The notes under the pieces are model-generated. The model was not told the DNA's origin. It did not search any database and saw nothing but the letters and a program-made list of their open reading frames with translations. Shown here piece by piece: positions 6,915 through 12,746 of a DNA stretch of 15,713 nt. Positions within the stretch are counted from its first letter, which is position 1. Every line of letters begins with the position of its first letter. The stretch covers positions 1 through 15,713 of the forward strand of contig JAEXSY010000096.1 in NCBI GenBank assembly GCA_023440105.1, written 5' to 3'. The DNA comes from Bacillota bacterium. Its GTDB lineage: Bacteria > Bacillota > Clostridia > Clostridiales > Clostridiaceae. The position numbers and the translations under genes were made by a program.

Positions 6915-7880
6915 CTAATCAAGCCTTAAGCCCTCCATGAGCCCCTGAAGGTCTGCAGGTGTTTCAGCGCACTCCTTAACATCACGGCCTAGATAAGAGG
7001 TTGCCTCCTCCTCTGTGATAGTTAAGGTTTCTATTCCAGCGTCGGTTTTATATTCCCAGGTAACATAGCCTAGATTGTCAATAACAGCAAGGATTGCGTA
7101 GGAATTCACTGTCATTGCTTCTCTTAAAGCACCTTCCTTCTCTGAGGCTATCCTATCACTTAAAACCAACTTCCATCCATAAGGCTCTCTATCTGTTTGA
7201 AGCTCATTGAGAAAGCCTCCTATCTTATCAGAGATGCCTAAGGCAGCTGCTACCTCACTATTTCCACCCATATCTCCCACATAAGGATTCTTTGCAGCAT
7301 ATAGTGACGCCGTAGCTCTACTGATTTCCCCACCGTTATCCCAGATAACCATATTGCCTATACGAACTTCTTTAATTTCCTCTTCTGCCGTATAATTGGA
7401 GCTAAATCCTCTATCATTGAAAAATGTTTTTGGAGAGGTATATACCTTAATAGTAACTATACCCTCTTCCTCTTTAAAGGAAAGCCTGGAATAACCGCTT
7501 CCACTATCAATTAGATTTCCATTAAAAGCTATAGTATTGTCCTGAACAGAAACATCATAATTTAATACAGAAGCAGAAACCTCACTGCCAATATAATAGA
7601 AACGAATTAAAAATCCAAAAGCTACTACTATAACAGCAGCTATAGCCCAGAGCATGGAATTACGCCCAAATCTTTTCCTGGTTTTTTTCAAATAATCAAT
7701 TTCAGCTGCCTGAGGCTGTTCTCTCTCCTCAGGCTCTCTCATTCTATCCAGCATTGAAGCACAGCTGTCACATTCCCTTATATGATTTTCAATTGCTTTA
7801 TTAGTAACCTCACTAGTAAGCTCATCTACATAAGAGGGCAATAAATCACGAATAATTTCACAGGGTAATTTGTTATCCAT
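6915..7880 (-). CDS. Membrane anti-sigma factor with zinc-finger domain (second pair)
   Basis: Predicted anti-sigma partner of the ECF factor at 7873-8352. The N-terminus carries Cys7 and the ZAS motif HIRECDSC (H33-x3-C37-x2-C40). One hydrophobic segment follows at about 76-96 (SMLWAIAAVIVVAFGFLIRF), then a roughly 220-residue extracytoplasmic domain. The part around KNPYVGDMGGNSEV and GGFLNELQ resembles DUF4825-type sensor domains; this is from memory and tentative. The open frame extends 12 codons upstream, but the ATG at 7880 is preferred: AAGGAG precedes it, and it gives an 8-base overlap (ATGGATAA) with the sigma stop. That mirrors the first pair exactly. Confidence 0.83.
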   Translation of the reverse strand: MDNKLPCEIIRDLLPSYVDELTSEVTNKAIENHIRECDSCASMLDRMREPEEREQPQAAEIDYLKKTRKRFGRNSMLWAIAAVIVVAFGFLIRFYYIGSEVSASVLNYDVSVQDNTIAFNGNLIDSGSGYSRLSFKEEEGIVTIKVYTSPKTFFNDRGFSSNYTAEEEIKEVRIGNMVIWDNGGEISRATASLYAAKNPYVGDMGGNSEVAAALGISDKIGGFLNELQTDREPYGWKLVLSDRIASEKEGALREAMTVNSYAILAVIDNLGYVTWEYKTDAGIETLTITEEEATSYLGRDVKECAETPADLQGLMEGLRLD

Positions 7881-8352
7881 CAATATCCATCTCCTTTTTA
7901 AGCTTTTCTTTTCCACGATAATAGGTTACCCTTGCCCAGTTTTCCGTTCTTCCCAGCACCTCACCTATTTCACGAAAGGATAGATCTCCAAATAATCTTA
8001 AATACATGACCTCACGGAAGGGCTCCTGAAAGGAATGAAGCTTTTTTAGTATCTCCAACCGATTGATATTTGCCATGACCTCAGCTTCAAGGGAATTAGT
8101 GCTGGCAATATCAGCATCAAGCTCTTCTGTACCTGGATGCTTTCTGTAGTAGCTATAAAGCTGATTCTTAGCAATAGAGCAGAGCCAGGTAGTTATTTTG
8201 CAGGAGCCATCGAAGGTATCAATGCTCTTTATAGCTTGATAAAAGGTCTCTTGAGTCAATTCCTCAGCTAACTCTTCATTATGGGTTAAGGAGAGAATAT
8301 AGCGGTACACCGCCTTAGAATAACTTTTATATACTTCTTCCATTGGCGACAT
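7873..8352 (-). CDS. ECF-type RNA polymerase sigma factor (second pair)
   Basis: A 159-residue extracytoplasmic-function sigma factor. Region 2 covers about residues 5-70 (EELTQETFYQAIKSIDTF, then TWLCSIAKNQLYSYYRKH). Region 4 covers about 105-152 (EPFREVMYLRLFGDLSFREIGEVLGRTENWARVTYYRGKEKL). The frame is open to a GTG at 8361, but that codon abuts the AGGAGG ribosome binding site at 8367-8362. The ATG at 8352 lies eight bases after that site and is the correct start. It overlaps the anti-sigma gene by 8 bases. It is paralogous to the sigma factor at 4046-4540, and an alike promoter signature precedes it. The AlkD gene may share its transcript. Confidence 0.92.
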   Translation of the reverse strand: MSPMEEVYKSYSKAVYRYILSLTHNEELAEELTQETFYQAIKSIDTFDGSCKITTWLCSIAKNQLYSYYRKHPGTEELDADIASTNSLEAEVMANINRLEILKKLHSFQEPFREVMYLRLFGDLSFREIGEVLGRTENWARVTYYRGKEKLKKEMDIDG

Positions 8353-8379
8353 CACCGCCACCTCCTTTCATGGTTTCTA

Positions 8380-8412
8380 CTTATTAATAGCTAATTTTAT
8401 CATTTCGTTACA
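8380..8412 (-). promoter_or_regulatory. Candidate autoregulated ECF-sigma promoter, second sigma gene
   Basis: On the minus strand, TGTAAC is followed after 16 bases by CTATTAATAAG. TGTAAC is the classic ECF -35 core of the sigma-M/X type. The TGTAA-N21-TAATAAG arrangement matches the one in front of the other ECF sigma gene at 3998-4030 base for base in spacing. Confidence 0.6.
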
Positions 8413-8436
8413 GTGATTTAAATTTTTTATAACAAG

Positions 8437-8472
8437 GCTCCTAGAAACCAAATTCTCTTGGTCTCTAGGAGC
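8437..8472 (-). terminator. Intrinsic terminator of the glycan operon
   Basis: A 15-base-pair stem with one mismatch, GCTCCTAGAAACCAA paired with TTGGTCTCTAGGAGC, around a six-base loop. It lies 20 bases downstream of the glycosyltransferase stop. The minus-strand sequence after it (CTTGTTAT) is only moderately T-rich, but the stem is strong. It isolates the glycan operon from the second sigma operon. Confidence 0.8.
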
Positions 8473-8492
8473 TTAATAATAGCTATATTTAT

Positions 8493-9521
8493 CTAGTTAA
8501 AATGATATATCCTTCTTGCTATCTCATAGCAAAGAATAATTACCTTTTTAAAAGCCTTACTGTCTGTTTCCACGGCCCAGCCCAGGAATTCCTTTTTAAT
8601 AATGGCATACTCCTCTGGATATTTTGTTTTAATGTCCTTCCAGAGCTTGTTGTACTTCTCTTCACTTTCCTCTGATCCTTCCTTAATAAGGAGGGTGGAG
8701 CATATGGTCATCATCATGGATAAATAATGAGTCATATATTTCTTTAGAGCTGGCTCTTTAATAGTGTTTAGCCTGTGAGCTGAAGTCATTATATCCGTGA
8801 CTCTAAGCTGCTGGTCTATTCTACCAATCATTATCTTTTCATTTACCGACTGATCCTCACGACCTACAAAATAGTGATATAGGTCTATGTCCATGTAATA
8901 TATGCTCTTAACATAGGGTAGTGGTTGATACACAAAAATATTATCCACATAAAAGGTCTTTCTTGGAAGCTCCACCTTAGATTCTATTAGCACATCTCTT
9001 TTATAAACAACAGAATGCATAAGAAGGTACTGGCTCAAGCGGAATTTACCAAGATCCTCCCAGGTAAATATCTTATTTACAGGCATTACATTCTTATAGC
9101 CTATGGACTTTCTCTTTCCCTCTGAAGGCTTTTCATATACATAATTACATACTATAAGATCCAGATTATCTCCTTTTTCTACGGAGGAGGTCATAAAGGA
9201 AAGAAGCTTGTCCATTCCTTCCTTATCCAGCCAGTCATCGCTGTCCAATACCTTAAGATATCTTCCCTTAGCATTCTTTACTCCAGTCATCACCGCAGCA
9301 CCATGACCACCGTTTTCCTGGTGTATTGCCCTTACAGCTCCTGGGTATTTAGCTTCATATTCCTTAGCTATTTCCAAAGTATTGTCCTTAGTGGAACCAT
9401 CATCAACTATAATAATCTCTACGAGTTCTTCATGACCTAAGGCTGATTCTATTGCATTTTTCATGTATCCTGCTGAATTGTAGCAGGGTATTACAACGGT
9501 TAGTAGCTTATCTTTTATCAT
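8493..9521 (-). CDS. Family 2 glycosyltransferase
   Basis: Cytoplasmic inverting GT-A-fold glycosyltransferase of 342 residues. The GT2 signature is clear: TVVIPCYNSAGYMKNAIESAL at the N-terminus, the nucleotide-binding VDDGSTKDNT (DDGS at 40-43), NGGHGAAVMTGVKNAKGRYLKVLDSDDWLD with the metal-binding DSDD at 93-96, and further family-like segments up to the C-terminus. No membrane span is evident. AAGGAA precedes the ATG by six bases. It follows glf by about 70 bases in the same orientation, so its donor could be UDP-galactofuranose made by Glf, but this is inferred only from adjacency. Donor, acceptor and linkage cannot be read from sequence. Confidence 0.9.
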   Translation of the reverse strand: MIKDKLLTVVIPCYNSAGYMKNAIESALGHEELVEIIIVDDGSTKDNTLEIAKEYEAKYPGAVRAIHQENGGHGAAVMTGVKNAKGRYLKVLDSDDWLDKEGMDKLLSFMTSSVEKGDNLDLIVCNYVYEKPSEGKRKSIGYKNVMPVNKIFTWEDLGKFRLSQYLLMHSVVYKRDVLIESKVELPRKTFYVDNIFVYQPLPYVKSIYYMDIDLYHYFVGREDQSVNEKIMIGRIDQQLRVTDIMTSAHRLNTIKEPALKKYMTHYLSMMMTICSTLLIKEGSEESEEKYNKLWKDIKTKYPEEYAIIKKEFLGWAVETDSKAFKKVIILCYEIARRIYHFN

Positions 9522-9590
9522 GTTAATTTCCTTCTCTATCTCTTATGATTACCTTGATTATATTTCTTTTTAATAAAATTCATCTTAAAA

Positions 9591-10700
9591 CTATTGGATA
9601 GCAAGCTCCTTTTTTGCACATTGAAGAGCTTCATAAATTACATTGTGCATGTCATAATATTTATATGAGCCAAGTCTTCCTCCAAAGATTACTCTTTCCT
9701 CTTTTTCAGAAAGCTCTTTATACTTTTTATATAGATTATTATTTTTCTCATCATTAACTGGGTAATAGGGCTCATCCCCTCTTTTCCAGTCATCAGGATA
9801 TTCTCTGGTTATAACGGTCTTTGGTTGAGTTCCAAAAGCAAAGTGCTTATGTTCAATAATCCTGGTATAGGGAACCTCATATTCTGTATAATTTACCACG
9901 GCATTGCCCTGATAATTATTCATATCAAGAACTTCTGTCTCAAAACGAAGGCTTCTATACTCCAGCTCTCCATAGCAGTAGTCGTAATATTCATCTATCA
10001 TTCCTGTATATATTATTTTATCGGCAAGTTCCATTAATTCTTCTCGATTCTTAAGAAAATCTGTATCAAGTCTTACTTCTATTCCCTCCAGCATCCTCTC
10101 TATGAGAGAAGTATAGCCTTCCTTAGGAATCCCCTGGTGACTATCATTAAAATAGTTATTATCATAGGTTAATCTAACAGGAAGCCTTTTTATTATAAAA
10201 GCAGGAAGCTCAGTAGCCCTTCTTCCCCACTGCTTTTCTGTATAACCTTTAATAAGCTTCTCATAAACATCTCTACCTATGAGGCTTAAAGCCTGCTCCT
10301 CGAGGTTTTTAGGCTTCTCTATACCTGCTTCTCTTCTCTGCTCTTCTAGCTTAGCTTCTGCCTCTTCTGGGGTTATTACTCCCCACATCTTATTGAAGGT
10401 ATTCATATTAAAGGGGAGATTATACAGCTCATCCTTGTATCTAGCCACAGGAGAATTAGTAAAGCGATTAAACTCACCAAACTGCTGTATGTAATTCCAT
10501 ATCCTATCATTGCTGGTATGGAATATATGGGCTCCATACTTATGAACCTGTATTCCTTCCACTTCCTCTGTATAAATATTCCCGCCAATGTGATTCCTTC
10601 TATCTATAACGATACATTTCTTTCCAGCCTTTTTAGCCTCATGGGCAAAAACAGCTCCAAATAAACCGCTGCCTACAATTAAATAATCATATTCTTTCAT
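9591..10700 (-). CDS. glf: UDP-galactopyranose mutase
   Basis: FAD-dependent enzyme that interconverts UDP-galactopyranose and UDP-galactofuranose, supplying Galf for surface glycans. The 369-residue product begins with a Rossmann FAD motif (YLIVGSGLFGAVFAHEAKKAGK, shared glycines at 10, 12 and 15), followed by VIDRRNHIGGNIYTE. Then come YGAHIFHTSNDRIWNY at about 55-70, GYTEKQWGR in the middle, and GGRLGSYKYYDMHNVI near the C-terminus, all diagnostic of bacterial Glf. The frame is open to an ATG at 10724, but that one lacks a ribosome binding site; the ATG at 10700 has AAGGAAAG at good spacing and begins directly with the Rossmann strand. It sits between a PAP2-like gene and a glycosyltransferase in a three-gene operon. 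Confidence 0.95.
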   Translation of the reverse strand: MKEYDYLIVGSGLFGAVFAHEAKKAGKKCIVIDRRNHIGGNIYTEEVEGIQVHKYGAHIFHTSNDRIWNYIQQFGEFNRFTNSPVARYKDELYNLPFNMNTFNKMWGVITPEEAEAKLEEQRREAGIEKPKNLEEQALSLIGRDVYEKLIKGYTEKQWGRRATELPAFIIKRLPVRLTYDNNYFNDSHQGIPKEGYTSLIERMLEGIEVRLDTDFLKNREELMELADKIIYTGMIDEYYDYCYGELEYRSLRFETEVLDMNNYQGNAVVNYTEYEVPYTRIIEHKHFAFGTQPKTVITREYPDDWKRGDEPYYPVNDEKNNNLYKKYKELSEKEERVIFGGRLGSYKYYDMHNVIYEALQCAKKELAIQ

Positions 10701-10736
10701 GGTGCTTTCCTTACCTTCTTTCATAAAAATAATTTT

Positions 10737-11402
10737 TTAAAGAGTTTCTATCTGGGATTTTCTTTTAATAGACCTCTGCTTAAGACTCAGTCCCTTATAA
10801 AGGAGCATGTACATAGGAAGCTCCAGGGCAAAGGCAAGGATAACATCAATTATTGAATGCTGCTTTAAAAATACCGTGGAAGCAATAATGGACCAAGATA
10901 ATAGGGATGTAAAGCCTCTCCAGATCCTTCTATTCTTAAATAAATCACTATTCCTCACAGCATGATATATACAGAGAGTATTATAAACATGGATGCTGGG
11001 AAGTATGTTGGTGGGGGTATCTATAGTATATAAATGCTTAACCATATCAGTAAAAATATTATTTCGAGGAAAAACCTCCAGCCTCAAATTATGCCCATTG
11101 GGAAATAAGGTAGAAATTATAAGAAATGCAGTCATACCAAAAGCTAGATTTATTGCAAGCTTCTTAAAATCATCTCTGTCCTTAAAATAAAAATATATCC
11201 CGAAGAATGCCACAAAGGCAAACCAAAGAAAATAAGGCACAACAAAGATTTCTATAAAAGGAATATAGTCATCAATAAAAGAATGAATAATATGAACAGG
11301 TGCCTGGACTTTTCTTTCTAGAAGAGCAAACCAGGACATATAAATAACGCCGTAAATGGCCACTGGTAATAATAATGAATGCTTTTTGATAAGATCTTTC
11401 AT
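10737..11402 (-). CDS. PAP2-superfamily membrane protein
   Basis: A 221-residue integral membrane protein with about five hydrophobic segments. It contains two of the PAP2/lipid-phosphatase motifs: NILPSIHVYNT (P-S-x-H, 135-138) and STVFLKQHSIIDVILAF (H182 and D186). The first KX6RP motif is not obvious, as in some inositol-phosphorylceramide-synthase-like PAP2 members. It could therefore be a phosphatase of a polyprenyl or glycerolipid phosphate, or a head-group transferase. The frame opens at an ATG at 11411, but AGAGGT abuts that codon; the ATG at 11402 is nine bases after it and is preferred. As the first gene before glf and the glycosyltransferase, it may recycle or modify a lipid carrier used by that glycan system; this is inference. 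Confidence 0.8.
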   Translation of the reverse strand: MKDLIKKHSLLLPVAIYGVIYMSWFALLERKVQAPVHIIHSFIDDYIPFIEIFVVPYFLWFAFVAFFGIYFYFKDRDDFKKLAINLAFGMTAFLIISTLFPNGHNLRLEVFPRNNIFTDMVKHLYTIDTPTNILPSIHVYNTLCIYHAVRNSDLFKNRRIWRGFTSLLSWSIIASTVFLKQHSIIDVILAFALELPMYMLLYKGLSLKQRSIKRKSQIETL

Positions 11403-11467
11403 AGTCGCCATACCTCTTAAAATATAATTTGTAATTAAAATCTAATTGTCTTCTTATTAAGTATTCC

Positions 11468-11504
11468 ATGATAAAGTATATCATCTCTACAGTAATATTG
11501 TAAG
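11468..11504 (-). promoter_or_regulatory. Candidate promoter and operator of the PAP2-glf-glycosyltransferase operon
   Basis: On the minus strand CTTACA (11504-11499) and TATACT (11480-11475) are separated by 18 bases, about 75 bases upstream of the PAP2 start. An inverted repeat, ATGATA-N5-TATCAT at 11468-11484, covers the -10 element and could be a repressor site. Nothing identifies the binding protein. Confidence 0.4.
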
Positions 11505-11560
11505 GCATCTTCCTTAATAAACAATGGAGATTAATCTTATTTTTTTCTTAAGAATTAATA

Positions 11561-11597
11561 AAGCTCAAGGAGAACAAATCAATATCTCCCTGAGCTT
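11561..11597 (-). terminator. Intrinsic terminator of the ECF transporter S-component gene
   Basis: A 13-base-pair stem with one mismatch (AAGCTCAAGGAGA with TCTCCCTGAGCTT) around an 11-base loop, about 25 bases after the stop codon. On the minus strand it is followed by TATTAATTCTT. It ends the transporter transcript before the glycan operon promoter. Confidence 0.78.
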
Positions 11598-11621
11598 AAA
11601 ACCTTATATAATCTTAACTAA

Positions 11622-12221
11622 TTATTTTTTATCTACTAAAAAAGCCAAAGCCTTAGATATAGCTGTACCTACAGCAGCACATACACCTGCTTCTATAAGC
11701 CCATTAATTCCTACTATAGCAACAATTATGAGCCATAGATTACTTCCGAAGCCCTGTATAAAGTCTGTCCTACCAAATAAAGCTAAAAGGAAGCCTACAA
11801 AAAGCACTGTGTTTAGAAGAGCTCCTGAAATACATGCAATCACATAAGAAACAACATTGGTTCTGTCTACAGAATGGAGCTTTTTAAATATTACTCCGCT
11901 GAGCCATCCCATAAGAACTCTAGGCACCATACAAAGAATAAAAGTGAAAAAAGGATTTATGCCAAAAAGTATAGTACCAAAGGCACTGAATCCAAAGCAT
12001 TGAAGGAAGCTGGTAAATCCAAAAACTCCTCCTAAAAAGGCTCCAGCTTTAGGACCCATAACTACTGCTCCTACAACCACAGGAATCATGATGAAGGTAA
12101 TTTCAACAGTACCTACCTTCAGATATCCAAGAGGGGTATAGGACATAAGTAAAATAATCGCTATCAGTATGGCCAAACGTACCATCTGATTGACATTTAC
12201 TTTTACTAATTTATTTTCCAT
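11622..12221 (-). CDS. ECF transporter S component (substrate-binding membrane subunit)
   Basis: A 199-residue hydrophobic protein with about six membrane spans and a short charged N-terminus, the form of the substrate-capturing S subunit of an energy-coupling-factor vitamin transporter. The first span carries the A-x3-A motif (A17, A21 in VRLAILIAIIL) used to contact the shared EcfT subunit. GYLKVGTVEITFIMIPVVVGAVVMGPKAGAFLGG is typical of the ECF_trnsprt family. No EcfA or EcfT gene is nearby, so it would rely on a shared energizing module encoded elsewhere (group II). The substrate cannot be read; riboflavin, pantothenate or a related vitamin or base are the usual candidates. GGGAGG lies about seven bases before the ATG. 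Confidence 0.85.
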   Translation of the reverse strand: MENKLVKVNVNQMVRLAILIAIILLMSYTPLGYLKVGTVEITFIMIPVVVGAVVMGPKAGAFLGGVFGFTSFLQCFGFSAFGTILFGINPFFTFILCMVPRVLMGWLSGVIFKKLHSVDRTNVVSYVIACISGALLNTVLFVGFLLALFGRTDFIQGFGSNLWLIIVAIVGINGLIEAGVCAAVGTAISKALAFLVDKK

Positions 12222-12222
12222 T

Positions 12223-12246
12223 TTAATTCCTCCCGCTGAGGCTCAT
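12223..12246 (-). promoter_or_regulatory. Possible 7-codon leader ORF before the ECF S-component gene
   Basis: ATG-AGC-CTC-AGC-GGG-AGG-AAT-TAA would encode MSLSGRN. It has its own GAGGT ribosome binding site six bases upstream and ends one base before the S-component ATG, while spanning that gene's ribosome binding site. CCTC at 12241-12238 can pair either with GAGG at 12257-12254 or with GAGG at 12232-12229 (the second ribosome binding site), so two exclusive 4-base-pair stems are possible. Stems this short could be chance. Confidence 0.35.
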
Positions 12247-12511
12247 AAAGATACCTCGCTTAATATTTGTTTATAAGATGATATTACCACCATTTTCACA
12301 AAAATCAAGCATTTTTTCGTTAAAAAAATAGCAATTAAAAAGTTAACAAATTCAAGAACAAGATTAAGTATCTTTACAATTTTATAGGTTTTTTATAAAA
12401 AAAATAACAGGTATTTGTGATTTTTTTCATTAATTTTTTTAACATTTTTTATTTTAATTATCTTTTTAAATTTTTTTTGCATTTTTTTATAATAAATAGT
12501 ATTATTATTAG

Positions 12512-12600
12512 TATAAGGATTTATTTACATAGACAGTAATATTTAGTATTCATCATAATATTACTTTTAATATAAGGATTATTTGCCATAAATTGTCATA
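12512..12600 (+). repeat. Pair of 30-base imperfect direct repeats
   Basis: TATAAGGATT opens copies at 12512 and 12571, spaced 59 bases apart (about 5.6 turns); the following 20 bases are about two-thirds identical and share CATA, GT and ATA positions. A related inverted element, TATAAAAGGATTACATTA, reads on the minus strand at about 12657-12638. The second copy includes the -35 of the candidate promoter. They could be binding sites for a regulator of the acyl-CoA dehydrogenase fusion operon. Confidence 0.45.
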
Positions 12601-12621
12601 GATGTATTATCTTAATATGAA
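12583..12621 (+). promoter_or_regulatory. Candidate promoter of the acyl-CoA dehydrogenase fusion operon
   Basis: TTGCCA (12583) and TATTAT (12605) are separated by 16 bases and each differs from consensus at one position. An overlapping alternative is TTGTCA (12593) with TATGAA (12616) at a 17-base spacing. Either would give a leader of about 120-130 bases. Confidence 0.5.
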
Positions 12622-12746
12622 TATTGTGAAGTCCTTAATGTAATCCTTTTATAATACAGCAAGCTTTATTTAAAATAAATGCAAGCTAAGACATCTTCTG
12701 CACCGCTTATATATATATATATATTAATTATTAGGAGGAGATATAC

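Larger units (their letters stand above)
12258..12746. other. Long AT-rich intergenic regulatory region
   Basis: About 490 bases without a credible gene between two divergent transcripts. It holds a weak minus-strand promoter for the transporter gene (TTGATT at 12308-12303 and TAATAT at 12286-12281, 16-base spacer) and the plus-strand promoter and repeats described separately. A (TA)8 run lies at 12708-12723, just ahead of the AGGAGGAG ribosome binding site. Between about 12300 and 12480 there are only A/T tracts. A weak hairpin (AGCTT with AAGCT, about 12662-12687) lies in the predicted leader. No riboswitch I recognise is present. Confidence 0.6.

Noticed and set aside
12708..12723. (TA)8 run as a phase-variable repeat
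   Set aside because: It is outside the coding region and short. Dinucleotide runs of this size are not surprising in AT-rich leaders, and there is no evidence of length variation.
12258..12746. Riboswitch or T-box in the long intergenic region
   Set aside because: I found no conserved core that I recognise (TPP, FMN, preQ1, SAM, cobalamin or T-box); the sequence is mostly A/T tracts.
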